A stretch of 64,000 nucleotides of DNA from Paralvinella palmiformis (Eukaryota; Annelida; Polychaeta; Terebellida; Alvinellidae): positions 410,001 to 474,000 of the forward strand of contig JAODUP010000126.1 of NCBI GenBank assembly GCA_025642065.1, in the 5' to 3' direction. A model generated the notes under the pieces. That model saw only the letters and a list, made by a program, of their open reading frames with translations. It did not search any database and was not told the DNA's origin. The translations under genes were made by a program, and so were the position numbers. Position 1 is the first letter of the stretch. Each line of letters begins with the position of its first letter. Positions 25,485 through 39,462 of the stretch are shown here, in pieces.

Positions 25485-27744
25485 GGGCCCCACTAGGGGC
25501 TGGCTGCGCGACCCCACTACGGGGGGTGAGTCTGTCCGTCTACCCCACAGTCGTCGACTGGTCGGGCCAAGGTTTATCATTATTTCCCAGGAGATCGTTA
25601 CCATTTCGACATCTCTTAATCAGCTATCGGTAACTATTGGTAGCCAGACCGCCGGATGGCACGTGTGGCGCCCCCTATACGCCGCCGTGGTACCATAATA
25701 AAGGCGAGTCGGTGAGAGCTCGGCGTGAAATGAGTCTTTGTTTGAGTCGGTTCGTCATGGCGAGAGGCATCGAGGCAGATAATTGGCAAATTAAAGCGAA
25801 TTCTCCAGCGTTTACCGTTTGACAGCTCTCTGATGCTTGGGCAGGCATCTGAGCACTAATACAGACCTGGAGAACTGAACTGGAATCAGAGGCTCAACTC
25901 TGGATAACAGGCTCTCGGTGTTGGGGAACCGTGGGGAGGGGGATCCGACGGGGGGGGGGGGAGGTTGAATGGGGGATGAATATTGACTGTGTACGGGAAT
26001 TGTCTCGGAATAAGGTTTAGGACTGATCAGTACAGGACTTTGACCGTGTGTGCTGTGTGTATGTGGGGGGAGGGGGAGTGTCATAAGGTACTGGTACAGA
26101 TAATCTCGAATTCACACTCTGGACAATTCATCTGGAGGACTAAATCCAGGAGCGATTTTTCAAGCCGAAACATGTCTCTAAGTCGCTGTGCAACAAAACA
26201 TTAAAAAATCAATCACCTACAGTCGTAATACATGAGAGTATCACACTCCACCCAGGTCAGATCACGGCATTTTTAGAATGTTTATGTAGGCCTCCCCCCT
26301 TTATTTTTTTTTCTCTCTCTCTCTCTCTGTTTGTGTCTTATTTTACACACTAAAACACACATACACACAGTTTGAATTCACGGTTCGAGATTCTCTGTGC
26401 CTGTGCCTTATTATACACAGCTAAAACACAGAGAGAGAGAGAATCTCGAACCAACCGTGAATTCTAACTCTGGACGTTTCTTCAGGGGACTGAATCCAGA
26501 GTGGCGACTTTTCTTGCTGAGACATGTGTAATGTCTCTCCAGTCCTCATTGTGTTGATATGCTACAGAATACGAACGTTTATTTATCTCAAACAACAAAA
26601 ATGCAGCACATAGCTACTGCAATAATCATAATAATCTGGAAATACGTAGATCCTGCATTAATCTAGAAATATTATTCTGAATAGAGCACTAGAGAACACA
26701 CACACACACACACACACACAGACTCATACATAGACGCACATACACGCACGCACAGTACCAGCACCGACCGATAGGTGTCGCCACTGGTCGTGAGCCTCCA
26801 ACACATCAACAGATACAGATCAGTAACCAGCTAGATGACAAAAGCTATTATGCAGATTTTTGACATCTCCCTTGAGCAATAATCACTCAGCGTGTGCCAC
26901 TGACAAGATCAACACATCCTCCCAAAGCTTGACCCTATTGTTCGGGACAGTCATCAGAATCCCCCTGTGAACACCCCCCCCCATCACCATCCCCACGCTC
27001 TCTGGAGACACAATACTGGCTCTTCTTAACAGACAATAGAGCTCTATGTTTGTAGGACAGCTTAAGGCCATTAGTTATGTAAGAGACTACCCAGAAAGGA
27101 CAACCTGCTCGAGGGACGTGTGTGTGGGGGGGGGGTCGTGTGTTGGTGGGAGGGGGGGGGGCGATTCGTCATACAGGCCGTGGCTGGGGATTATCAAGTA
27201 ACTAAGCCATATAGCGTGGTAATAGTGACATCAGCAAGTGATTCACTTTAACACACAGACACCCCCCCCCCACAAGTACAGTACCAGACATTCAAAAGCG
27301 CTGTAACTCCCAAATTATAATTATTAATCGTGACATCCTTCAATAGTTAAGTGATAAAAACCAATTTAAACTCTACTTGTCCCACAAAGTCGGTGGGAGT
27401 GGGGATGAAAACACTCCACAGAGCCGAATGAGCCAACCATACAATTAACATTATTCAGTATATAATAAAATATAATATATCCATTTAACATTTTTAACGT
27501 TGTTTTCCATTGATAACCATAAACACAACAACAACAACAACAACAGCAATATAATATTATAAAATAAATATAATATGATTATCAAACGTCAGGCACCGCC
27601 ACACCTGACTTGTTTAATAACACACACATACACACATACATACACACACATACACACACGCACACACACACACACACACATACACATATACACACACACA
27701 TATATAATATACACACATACACACACGCACACACACACACACAT

Positions 27745-27777
<33 letters not shown>

Positions 27778-27788
27778 CACACACACAC

Positions 27789-27823
<35 letters not shown>

Positions 27824-28148
27824 TATATATCATCAGATTTCTGACAATAACAGCCTCACAACTGTCGGCTTTCGTTGTTTTAGTGACGTCATAACAAATC
27901 CCGGTTATTCCCATCCCGGTGACGATTGATCCAGATAGATGGAGATAGCAGAACTAGCAGCTATGGTTAGAGGGATGCTGATAATTAAAGCTTGAAGCAG
28001 CAGAAGTAGCAGCAGCAGGACAGCTGCTAGTTGACGGTCTGATCTGACCTCAACCAGTTGACGTCACCAGTTTAGGCTACTGATATCAGGGTACAACTTA
28101 AACAACAACAACAATAATAATAACAGGAGCTCTTCGAATTTGATGTAC
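25291..28148. other. Non-coding stretch with CA arrays and a dispersed repeat
   Basis: Contains (CA)n at about 25454-25483, 26698-26720 and a long CA/TA compound array at about 27620-27832, plus homopolymers near 25950 and 27126-27160 and (CAA)n near 27527-27545. A CTCF-core-like motif lies at 25666-25679. The segment 26082-26560 carries two copies of a dispersed repeat listed separately. No gene supported. Confidence 0.6.
26082..26560. repeat. Two copies of a dispersed repeat, one flanked by an inverted repeat
   Basis: Copy 1 (about 26082-26185) and copy 2 (about 26436-26545) share AATCTCGAA, TGAATTCTAACTCTGGAC or its equivalent, a GGAGGACTAAATCCAG-like stretch and ACATGT..GTCTC in the same order. 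A more diverged copy is at about 22213-22300. A related CCTTATTxxACACxGCTAAAACAC segment occurs at 26331-26365, 26405-26430 and 41440-41467. The left part of copy 2 forms an inverted repeat: GAATTCACGGTTCGAGATTC (26374-26393) against GAATCTCGAACCAACCGTGAATTC in two parts (26440-26464). The structure suggests a small non-autonomous element; class unknown. Confidence 0.55.
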
Positions 28149-28324
28149 GGGCTAACCGGTATAGCGTTGGACCACAGATCACTACCAACTGAGTTCGAAT
28201 CTCGGTGTGGGCATATCTGAAGGTTGTCTCACCTTTGACTTCGCTTCATTAGCGTTGGAGGTCAGTCGGCCCATTTAGACACAAAAGTGGCCGTAAAACA
28301 TCAATTATCATCATCATCATCGAA
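28149..28324 (+). mobile_element. tRNA-derived SINE, family 1, copy B, with target-site duplication
   Basis: The head has a box A-like GGTATAGCGTTGGACCAC and box B GAGTTCGAATCTCGG (28191-28205). The body has TTTGACTTCGCTTCATTAGC, CCCATTTAGACACAAAAGTG and GCCGTAAAAC, and the tail is (CAT)n. The element is flanked by TGATGTAC at 28141-28148 and 28325-28332. The homology extends outward to CGAATT/CGAA, so the duplication is probably about 12 bp. It is the best-preserved copy of the family in the window. Confidence 0.88.
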
Positions 28325-29854
28325 TGATGTACATTGAGAACCTAAATATGCTGTATTAAAAACCCAATTAGAAATTTAACAATCGTAGCCCGACGGTCAA
28401 ATCAGGTTTATGCCAGACTCAACCAATTAAACAATACCCAATTCGTGGGTCCGAACCTGCAGACTGGTCACTTCCAGTCCACTACCGTATAACCGAGTCA
28501 CTTCATTATTTGGTTCATTATACCACCAGATTAACCTTCATATGACCTTACAAATTGAGCTAATTGGTTATATACCATCGCTTCATCAACATTTCCATTA
28601 CAGATAACGTCGTATAAGGATTTCTGTACTCGGAGGATGGAAACTAAAAAATACAACATTTCCCTTTGGCCTCAACCACTCCCCCCCCCCCACCATACAC
28701 ACCAATATCCGGCATTGTATGCCATAAATAAATAAGACACATCAAAGGAAGTGATACAAAAACTTTAAAGTCGCCCCCCCCCCTCCTTGAGCCACCAAAT
28801 CCACCCACAGTATCCATACCGATGACTAGATATTGATCAAATACGTAAACTGTAAATTCTCACATAACCGGAAGTCCGATATTAGTCTTTGTAATTCTCT
28901 TCGCAGATTAGCGCTACTTCTTGGTGCCGTGGGTGTGTCCCCTATCACGTGATGAAGTTCACCGGGTCACGGTAATCCCGGGTCACGGTGTCGGCAGCCA
29001 ACTGGATCACGGATAGTCGGACGTGGGGGGGGGGGTACGCCGTCGTTGTTCGGGACAGTGATCGAGCGAATCGGTCCCCCGGGGAGGAAAAGACCGGGGG
29101 AAATATTCCAGACTTTGGGGTGGGGAGTATTACAAGTGGATAGGTCGTGGGGGTCCATTCCCGACGTCCAACGATCAATCATCGTTTAATATCGCCAATT
29201 TGCAAAATAGCCTTCGCCGTAATACACCAGCCGGCGCTTCGATCGGGGATTTTTAACAATGAAGTGGAAAATTGAAGAGAGCTCTCCTGATAAAAAATAA
29301 AAATAAGGCGCCCCAAAACTTACTAACAACCGACTTTTTATTTAGTTAATAAAACTGTACATTTTGTCTTCCCTCACTGTCTTCGGGTTATAACGTAGTC
29401 CGTCTTCTTTGAAGAAATATGCCAGCGCAGAGATCACGTGACGTCATCCGTAAGACGACGGTCACGTGACATAGCGGCAACGAGACAGGGGTCATGTGAC
29501 CGTCGTCACCTCGATATAGCAAAGAAGCTGCGCGGAACGAGACTTGACGGCTAACATTTTGAGGCGTTAACCATCGGAACGAAAGGAATAAAGCAGACGA
29601 CATCTTCTTAAATGTCTGCTGCTATTTTGAGCTCGCCTCCATGACCAAATATCGACAGTTTGGTGTCTTTGTGGCTCAACTGGTCCGTCACTTAGGATTA
29701 TATCACTGGGTCGTGTTCGGGGTCATTGTACGGTGTACAAGTGTACAGGATGGAGACCAAGTGTACACCGACACAGAAACTGAGTCATTGACCTGGAATG
29801 AAGCCTCAACCGACGTGGACGCCTTGAACAAAGGCAAGGAATTGAGTACATACC
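28325..29854. other. Non-coding stretch with a second tRNA-like head
   Basis: At about 28440-28500 the minus strand carries a box A-like ACTCGGTTATACGGTAGTGG, a GACTGG/CCAGTC stem and box B GGTTCGGACCC. The T-arm does not pair well, so this is more likely a SINE head than a working tRNA. C runs lie near 28680 and 28774 and a G run near 29024. Minus-strand frames at 28945-29182 and 29388-29603 and the plus frame at 29641-29859 match no family. Confidence 0.45.
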
Positions 29855-30200
29855 AGTAGTACACCATCAGGGGATATAATACAAACTGGCAGTACCCAAT
29901 CGGGGAGATATAGTACACACCAGTAGTACACCATCAGGGGATATAATACAAACTGGCAGTACCCAATCGGGGAGATATAGTACATACCAGTAGTACACCA
30001 TCAGGGGATATAATACAAACTGGTAGTACCCAATCGGGGAGATATAGTACATACCAGTAGTACACCATCAGGGGATATAATACAAACTGGTAGTACCCAA
30101 TCGGGGAGATATAGTACACACCAGTAGTACACCATCAGGGGATATAATACAAACTGGTAGTACCCAATCGGGGAGATATAGTACACATCAGTAATACACC
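29855..30200. repeat. Minisatellite, 67-bp unit, about 5 copies
   Basis: Five head-to-tail copies of a 67-bp unit containing CAGTAGTACACCATCAGGGG and GTACCCAATCGGGGAGATA. Copies differ by CACA/CATA and GGCAGT/GGTAGT. The period is confirmed by identical minus-strand frames starting every 67 nt. Confidence 0.95.
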
Positions 30201-30244
30201 ATCAGAGGCGGTAAATTCCAATGACGTTCTATCATGGCCAAATT

Positions 30245-30697
30245 ATTGTACAAACCAAGGGTGTGCTATCAGAGCTATAACACAGACCAAGGGTGTGCTA
30301 TCAGAGCTATAACACAGACCAAGGGTGTGCTATCAGAGCTATAACACAGACCAATGGTGTACTGCTAGAGCTATAACACAAACCAAGGGTGTGCTATCAG
30401 AGCTATAACACAGACCAAGGGTGTACTGCCAGAGCTATAACACAGACCAAGGGTGTGCTACCAGAGCTATAACACAGACCAAGGGTGTGCTATCAGAGCT
30501 ATAACACAGACCAAGGGTGTGCTATCAGAGCTATAACACAGACCAAAGGTGTGCTATCAGAGCTATAACACAGACCAAGGGTGTGCTATCAGAGCTATAC
30601 AGACCAAGGGTGTGCCATCAGAGCTATAACACAGACCAAGGGTGTGCTATCAGAGCTATAACACAGACCAAGGGTGTGCTATCAGAGCTATAACACA
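30245..30697. repeat. Minisatellite, 32-bp unit, about 14 copies
   Basis: Tandem units of ACCAAGGGTGTGCTATCAGA followed by GCTATAACACAG (32 bp). One unit is shortened near 30597 and a few carry GTACTGC in place of GTGCTAT. The array begins only about 45 bp after the unrelated 67-bp array ends. Confidence 0.95.
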
Positions 30698-33600
30698 GTC
30701 CTAGTAATAGTAGTATATTAGGTCGATATAATAAAGATTATAAACAGATTATACAAATATAATACAACAAATATTACAGAAGGATAACGGTGTGTAGTAA
30801 TAAAGTACCACCGTTAGGTATAGCACATAATGTGTTATATTGTGTTATGTTGTTATGGTATGATATGTTATTAACTTTTGTTATATGTTATGATATGATG
30901 TGTTATTAACTTTTGTTATGTTACGTTTGGTTTATGATATGTTGTGTTATGTTGTGTTGGGTTATGTTATGTTATTTCCTGTTTTGTCGTGTTATCTACA
31001 CTACACTGCAGCCGAGAGTCAAAAAGTTCACAGCTTGCCGACAGCGGGCCCACTTCTCTATCAAAAAAATATTCATTGATATTCACGTCTCACCAAATCT
31101 TTTGATCATTCCCAGCCACAATCTGCCAACAGATCAATCTCTCTCTCTCCCTCAACCAACCCACCCCCCTACCTCGCACTCTCTTTATGCTTCAGTGGCG
31201 ATGGCTCTCGGAAGAAGAAAAAATATCATTTTTAATCCCAAAACATTTTTAAATCCGGACAGACTTTCCCTCCCACCGACAGAGAGAGAGAGGGGGGGGG
31301 GGTGGCAGTGAGCCAGATCGCTCAACGCCAGATATAAGCAGACCGAGAACATGTTATACCGATACCGATGTGTTCAGAATGTTATACAGTGGTGTAGATC
31401 AGCTAAATGGGGCCGAGTTTGTCATCATCGTCTCCCTTCTCCCCAACATCACCTACCCTCTCCCCGACCAAGAAGCTTTATGCGGTGATAATTTCCCCGA
31501 TTAATTTCCAGATCTATTTTTGAGGCCGTTACGACGAAAGCCGTCCCGTCCCAAAAATTATGGCGGGGGGGGGGTCCTCGGGATGGGGATAGCGAGGTTA
31601 TTGGTGGTGGTGCATATAACAACCTGGAACGGAAAAAGGAAAGCCCCACAACGACAGGCCAGAACGACCTTGACAGAGCCAGTGGGCCTACATTAGAGAA
31701 GGCTTCCAGGCTTCCATAAAAGAATGCTAACTACGGAGAGACAGCGGGCCGTAGGAGGGAAATCGATAAGACATTTCTCTTACTCTACCACAACCGAGTT
31801 GTGTTTATGTGGCCGGTGTGGCAGGTTAGTGTATGTGTGATGGAAGGACGCAGCCTTCCTAATGACCAATCCTACAGGACACACACACATATCTCGTTAG
31901 CCATATTACGTGTACTACAGATGAGCTACAAACAATCGCGACTGGTTCCTTCGAGAGAATTATTTCTCCAACCGATTGAACTAAATGATTTCATGCAGTC
32001 ATATTCTCCTATAATACGGTTTTCCTACAACGCTTCACTTCCCATAACGTTATCAGAGACCTAACTGGCCATTAAGAATACAGGAAAGAAAGAAAGACCG
32101 GATGTGACGTTAACGCTTTGGAAAGAAGATCACTGGACGATAGCATGGCGGCTGGGGGTAGAATGGGGGAGGGGGGGAAGGGGGGGGGGGTTAATTTAGC
32201 AGAGGACAGCCTTAAAGAGGAATAACCGATGAAGGACAAAATTCATATTAATCACAACATAATATATAAATCGGGATCATCGGGCTTGCTAATACGACAT
32301 GGTGGGGCGGGGTCCGGTTGATGGTCGGCAAGTAAATGAGCACGTGCTTCAGGATCATGTGCTTCAGGATCACGTGCAGCTAAACGACGCAAACCAAACA
32401 CGATAACAAGATTTGAGAAACCGCACAACCGACCGACTGACTGACTAACCATGATCACCATATCAGTGTTAGTTTATAGGTCAGTGTTAGCAACGAACAC
32501 ACACACACACATACAGAGATACAGAGGTGTGCTATTTGTGTCAGTAACTATCACAGCATCATCATCATCACCAGCTCATCAATGTTATCTCCAGTAGATA
32601 GTAGTATGTTTGCGTCTCTACCCGTTGGTTTGTCAGAATTGGGTGGAATAAGGGATCAGTTAATATATTAATTTATTTAACGGTAAGCGCGTGCAGGTGT
32701 GCACATACATACACACACAACACACACACAACACACACACAACACACACAACAATTATATAACCTGATGGTCACAATCAAGTGCTGCACTAATCTAACAC
32801 ACTAATGTCATAAATAAACGTCGACGATATTAGATACAACAACGAAAACAACAACAATAACGACAATAACGACAGAGTAACAACAAAGAGATGGCGGCCA
32901 ATACTCCAGCAGCAACCCCCCGCAAATATAACACAGCCCGTTGCCTATTTGTGTGTGTGTGTGTGTGGGGGGGGCTGATAATAATGACCTATTAAAATCT
33001 TAGCAACCCAACTCTAATCTACACAAACATAAAGACTAGTAGGGGAAGTTGGAGATGAAGGAATCTAAAGAGGAGTTCTGAAGGAATTCCGGCTACCAGC
33101 ACATCAACAACTGGCGACACCTGGCGACTTTCTTTATAGACAACACTTTGAGATTTATATTACAAACGAAATTGTAGCTCGCCAACAGAGTGACATTATA
33201 TTTTGTGGACTGGATAGAATTACTCGGAGAAAATGGGCAGAAGATTGACAGCTGAGTTGTGAAACCTGGAGCGAAACAGGTCACGTGACTACAAGGGCTC
33301 TCAGGATGGGGGGGGGGAAATGGAATTATTTGAACCCTGACCCGAGCTTCTATCGTGACCTTTGTAATTGTAGCGCTTATTTATAGACAACGCGCGCGCG
33401 CGCACACACACACACACATCTGTTTATATCACAGTTGGAAGTAACCCCATGTGATGACAACAAGTTTCCAGTCACCGCCATGCGGTAAAGTGACACAGCA
33501 AAAACCGTGATACATGTTCTTAATTAACATAAAATTAATACAAACATCATAATTACACGGAACAAATCTTCATCAAGTCAATTAAATCTCACCTCTCAGC

Positions 33601-33912
33601 TTTTAAACACGGCCTCGGGCCATTTATTCCCAAGCTCCTACCAACTCCACAACCACAACCCCCTCCCCTGGTTTTCATGTTAACAAGAATATAAAATTAT
33701 TTCCAGATTTATAAACAGGCGGCGCAAAGTACGATCTAAAACTCGACTTCCTTCTGGAGTTTTGTGGTCATTATTCTTTCCTTCGTCCGGTCTCTTTGTG
33801 CCGGAATAAGAAATGTCCAATTTGAGAAGTGGAAATAACCGGCAAATACACCGCCATCTTGGCTGGTAACTAATAATCAAAGTTCTGAAATGACAAACCT
33901 GTGACTTAGGAA

Positions 33913-33945
<33 letters not shown>

Positions 33946-34205
33946 TCGGTTCGGTATAGACAAGGACACATTGATTAGATTAATGAGGACATCCTGTGTC
34001 AACAGACTGAACCGAGAGTGTAAAAGTGCTGCTTCTGCTTTAATACTCCTGACACACAACATGAAATATAAAAAAGGGAGAGAGTAGTTAACAGGCCATA
34101 GGGACGCCCCCCCCCCCCCCCGCGTGTCTCCGGGTGCGTTATCTGTAAGAGAAAGCTGCTCCAGAAGAGGAAACGCGGACTCGGGCAAAAATCAACAGTG
34201 AGTCA
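30698..34205. other. Non-coding stretch
   Basis: Contains a TTATGTTATG-like degenerate repeat at about 30830-30985, CT and GA runs near 31140 and 31280, G homopolymers near 31564, 32170 and 33307, (CA)n at about 32700-32753, CG/CA at about 33390-33418 and (TG)n at about 33917-33943. Open frames at 30913-31311 and 31801-32064 follow AG sites (TACACTGCAG and GTGTACTACAG) but encode no recognised domain. No gene supported. Confidence 0.55.
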
Positions 34206-34397
34206 GTATCCAGGTAGAGACAGGATGCCAACACGACAGTCCTATATAAAGACAGGATGTCAACACGACAGTCCTATATAGAGACATGATGTCAACACGA
34301 TTGTCCTATATAGAGACAGGATGTCAACACGACAGTCCTATATAAAGACAGGATGTCAACACGACAGTCCTGTATAGAGATAGGATGTCAATAATAT
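34206..34397. repeat. Minisatellite, 32-bp unit, about 6 copies
   Basis: Tandem units of AGACAGGATGTCAACACGAC followed by AGTCCTATATAA (32 bp). Changes include GACATGAT and CGATTGTC. The first copy follows TCAGTATCCAGGTAG and the last decays into AATATCCACA. Confidence 0.93.
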
Positions 34398-34708
34398 CCA
34401 CAAACAACACGAAAACCTGTGCCCAAGCTTTTATAACACACACACACACACACAGCTACACACACACACACACACACACACACAGCTATACACACACACA
34501 CACACACACAGCTACACACACACACACACACACACACACTATTACACATAAACCCCAGTTTTGTCAGCAAGTTGTCATTTAGCCAAGATGACGAGCTTTG
34601 TTAGACGTGAATTGACTTCTTAAAACATGGATATTAAAATATCACAGTCAATTTGTTATCAGTGAGAAATGACTGTTAGTATGAACATATGTAGTTATCA
34701 TAAATATA

Positions 34709-34749
<41 letters not shown>

Positions 34750-35736
34750 CACATGTAAACAGTATTCTCTATCCAAAGAGCATCACCAAGGTCTAGTTGT
34801 TAATGCGCTTACTTGCACGGTCCACAAGACATCTGTTCTGTGTCCGTGTCTGTGTATGTGCGCGTCACTAATTAGCAGGCATCTCTCCCTTTAATCTAGC
34901 CACCTATCTTCGGCACAAACAAACATAATTATTAATTGTATATAACAATCCTGTCTGATCTTTATACAATTATCCGTTACAAGTTTGTCCAACCGATCAG
35001 AAACTGCAATGAACCAGAGAGAGAGGGGGGGGGGTCTCCTATATATATATATACACACACCCGTGTATATATATATAACAGTCTAAACACCGGCAGTCTG
35101 ACTTAATGACATCCCTCAGAAGTTCGGTTCATGCCAAATCTAACCTCGTCGTTGACATAAAACACACCTGGTTCTTAACACACACACACACACATTTAAT
35201 TGCCATTGTTGTCACGACACACACACACACACATTTTCTCTCTCTGTTGCCAGTATACAGTTCAGTGATGCGGTAAGATTCTATTGATGGCTACGTGAAA
35301 ACTGTATTAATGAGAAAAATAATCTTCATCTATGACGGAGTATGTTGATAAAGATGATATAACAGTATTTGATCCTAACAACGTTAACAATGATAACCTA
35401 TAGACAAACAGGTATGTTATCTCTCACACTAAGATATATATATCTCTCTCTCTCTGTGTGTGTGTGTGTGTGTGTGTGTAGCTGTGTGTGTGTGTATGTG
35501 TGTGTAGCTGTGTGTGTGTGTGTAACTGTGTGTGTAGCTGTGTGTGTGTGTGTGTGTAGCTGTGTGTGTGTGTGTGTGTGTAGCTGTGTGTGTTCGTTCT
35601 TATCTCTGATTATAACCCACAGTCAGACCGAGTAATGTGTTTTATAAACGGCACTAACGACATAAACAAACCATTGCACTGAAGATAATCTGGCATTATG
35701 CTAATTAATGCTTGGTAAATAAACTTCCTACCAGCA

Positions 35737-35770
<34 letters not shown>

Positions 35771-35935
35771 ACAGACACACACGCACACACAGCATGATCT
35801 CAGCATTACCAAGTCTATAAACACAAGATAATAAAAACACAGTATTGTAATTAGATAACTTCGCTACACCAGGTCTGTACTGTATATTATACAGTGTTGG
35901 GTCAGCTGTCTGTACAGTCTCTGATATATTTGATG

Positions 35936-35978
<43 letters not shown>

Positions 35979-36170
35979 CAGTGAGAGAGAGACATACACA
36001 CGCAGAGAGAGAGAGAGAGAGAGAGACAACACACACACACACACAGAGAGAGACACACACACACACATATTAATTCCATACAACAGTCGACAGAAGATTG
36101 TCCCTAAGGTGTGACAACGAGCCTACTCACACACACACACACACACAACTAGCTAAGCTTTATAAATAGT

Positions 36171-36218
<48 letters not shown>

Positions 36219-36517
36219 ACCCATAAAACCAGCTTTTAGCTTGGTATAGAACACACGATTTACTATCTAACGGAGAGATCTGTAGCTCGTTAACGAAATA
36301 AAGCAGGATTTATGAAGAGAATTAAAAACGTGCACCAGTGAGGCCTCGCGAGTTTTGAGGACGGAATGGAGGGGGGGGGGGGTTTAACATATTAACAATC
36401 AATAGGTGACTGAAACTAGGTATATTCTGTTGATGTATCTCGTGCAGATTGAGATAATATGTGGGTAACATCACTGTGTTGTGTATGTCTCCGCCTATGT
36501 CTGTGTGTGTACCCCCC

Positions 36518-36584
<67 letters not shown>

Positions 36585-37223
36585 ATACACGGAGTGGTAA
36601 TGAATGTGTACTGGGAGGTAATGATGTTTTCTGCACACAGAACACTATAATATTGTCGGGAGTGGCATTAACCCTTACTGACATTACTAGGCCAATGTGT
36701 GTGTGTGTGAGTTCCTTAAGTAACACACACACACACACACACACAGTACACTATATCAAAGAAAAAGCCAAACCATATCGGATTAACCCTAATTCAAACA
36801 GCAACAACAACAACAATACTATCATTAACCAGTACAACAATAGGGTTCAGTAGGTGCAGTTAATCCCCGAATCAGGGGCGCATTATGACCAACAAACAAA
36901 CAAACAAACAAACATAAAATGTTGTCCTTCATTTAGTCAATCTCTGGATGACCGGAAACGAATCAGTTAAACTCGACAACATTCTCCGTTAAACACGTGA
37001 CCAAACAAACAATGGCTAAATAAAACTGGGCGAAAAGTGTACAAAATATTACCCTAGTAGTTCTGATACTAATCTGGGTGGTAGATAGGATGGGTGTTTA
37101 TGTGGGTGGTTGGTGGTAGGTGGGTCTGTACCGACGCCGGATTTCTAGCAATCAACAACATATGTATGCCATCTGATGAAGCTCAAGATCCAGGTAACAG
37201 CGGAAATCCAGTACTCTTACATA

Positions 37224-37265
<42 letters not shown>

Positions 37266-39381
37266 TAACTTGTTTGGCCACTTAGACGCATCAAAGTCCT
37301 TTATTGATGATCAATAATACACAGATGCAGTGGTGTGTGTGTGTGTGTGTGTGTGTGATGTTATTGGGTCTTTTTTTCCAATTGTATTATTTCATTCGAC
37401 CCAATAAGTAAAAATCAATCATTCCTTCGACCTTGTGGCACTTAAAACAGCCCCCCCTCCTTGATGTATTTCAACAGAGATTAAACAACGTTCACATCAA
37501 GGCGTAGAGTCCGGAGTTAAGGAGGTAGAATGTGAAGAGGGATACGCCTCCTTCCTAAATATTCGCTGGCCGGGGATGAAACACGACCTTATCGTCCCCG
37601 ATCTAACTCCTCCCCCTCGCCCCGATCATAAATCGGAGTCTTTCGTCAAGTAAAATTCTAAACAAACGCTAACATATCAATAAAAGAATACCGACAGTGG
37701 CGCCATCATAATGACGAGGAAAATCTCTCCGAGCTATTGGGTACATTATTATAGTTCAGTGGCGAATATCGAATACCGAAGCCAGCGCCCTCTAGTGGAT
37801 TGTCCTATCTCCACAATGCCTATACACGGAGAGGCATCACGGTCAACACCAAAAGGTACCTCAGCGACCGACGGACCATGCCAAGATATTAGATAGGATC
37901 CAGATCTGATGACAAACAACTAGACTGTTGGTCACCTGTCGTCGATAATGGCCGGCGCTTCACACGTAAAATGGTCATTTCCTTCAAACACCATTATCTG
38001 CGAGCTGAGTAAATAGACTAAGTGCTCTCTCTCTCTTTCTCTCGCTCTCTGTGTATTTGTGATATGGTGACTGTTTAGCACTTTGTGTACTTCGATGTTC
38101 ATCTGTTCAGTGATAACACACAGTACAATGGACGCCAGGTACAAATTGGACTGGGGGCGAATAAACCCACATCCGAGCGCGATAAATAGAGCTGCATTAA
38201 CCTGACTATATTATAATTATGGACGATCTACGTAGATATATTAACAATTACAGTTCATATGACGATATAAGTAAGGTTATTGTTTGTGGTTAGGGATGGA
38301 TAGATGAATGTTTTTAACGGTTTGTGGTTAGGGAGGGGAGGGGCTCATTGACTCATCCATTCGCTCATTCAGTGGGTGCACCTATTTTACATTGGTTTGA
38401 GTACTGCGATGTAAACCTCGAGGTCGGGGTTCGAATACCAGTGATTGTGGGATTTTATCTTGGCGATCCGCCCAGCAGGTTTATGTGGCAGAAATGGTCG
38501 ATCCTGAAACTAATGATAACCGCTCGCCCGCTCACTTACTCGCACCACAACCCCACCACATACCATCGTCTATTGATGTGAACCATTGACCACGAGGCTT
38601 ACTCCCCTACTCAGCGCACACTACCGCCTCGGCCAATCTATTAAGCTATAATTAGTATCAATTCTCATCGCTATCAGCCAATAAGTCTTCTTTAATCTGC
38701 CAAAATGAACAGCAGGATAGACCTCCCACCCCCAAACACACACACACACAGAGAGAGAGAGAGGGGGGGGGGAGGGTGAGAGAGTTCCAGAGGGCAAAAG
38801 TAAAAAGGTCGATGGTCTCAGATGAAGATCACGAACAACAAACATCACTAATTATTCCCATAATCACCGAATATTTGCCGTCCACTCGACAGAGTTCAGA
38901 TGTCGCCAAAGTAACATTTACCGGAAGTAAACAACCTCAACATCTGGCGTGTGATGATGAATATTTGAGATGGGGGTAGCTGAGTGGGGGGAGGATGTCT
39001 GAGGAGGCGGCGGGGATCCCTTTTGATCTAGTCATCTCCGTTCTGTCAGAGAGTCCTTTGTTGTTTTAATATTCGCCGAAGTGAGATTAAACCTTTCCTG
39101 GATCGTTCGGCAGTCCAACATCCGAACTCTCGGCTAACAATACGCCGTCAACGTCATTGGTCTTCACAGTTTCTGGATGAACATTGTGAGATTAGATCAA
39201 TTTGTTATTCAATGACTGTAAGACACACGTACGGATAATGAGAGAGATGACGGATGGAGATAGAAAAAGCCGTTTCTGCCAATGAATCTTCAACAGCCAT
39301 CTTCTTCCCACACAACGTACTAACACATTTCTGACACATTCCGCGAGTACAGCACATTTAAAGCAAAACGTCCCAGAATTT
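34398..39381. other. Non-coding stretch, densest CA/TG and TA arrays of the window
   Basis: CA arrays separated by AGCTA lie at about 34436-34540, (TA)n at about 34711-34747, TG arrays separated by AGCTG at about 35451-35595, (CA)n at about 35736-35767, TA/GA/CA at about 35938-36066, CT/TA at about 36170-36220 and 36517-36584, (CAAA)n at about 36889-36914, TA/GA at about 37222-37266 and (TG)n at about 37333-37358. A possible tRNA-like box A is near 34790 and a box B-like GGTTCGAATACC lies at about 38428-38439; either could be SINE debris. A strong CTCF-core-like motif is at 37784-37798. No gene supported. Confidence 0.6.
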
Positions 39382-39462
39382 TACGGCCACTTTTGTGCAA
39401 ACGAGAGAAGAAATGCGCCAAACGACCTTCAAAGGTAATGAGGCGAAGTGAAAGATGTCAAC
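39382..39462 (-). mobile_element. SINE family 1 fragment, copy C, head missing
   Basis: TTACGGCCACTTTTGTGCAA and then GGTAATGAGGCGAAGTGAAA are the reverse complement of the body shared by the copies at 21291 and 28149. No tRNA-like head follows on the right, so the copy is truncated or interrupted. Confidence 0.7.

Noticed and set aside
27575..27914. Overlapping ORFs over the CA/TA array
   Set aside because: They are translations of dinucleotide repeats in several frames on both strands.
28440..28500. Genuine tRNA gene on the minus strand
   Set aside because: Box A, box B and an anticodon-like stem are present, but the T-arm pairs poorly and no 7-bp acceptor stem was found; a SINE head fits better.
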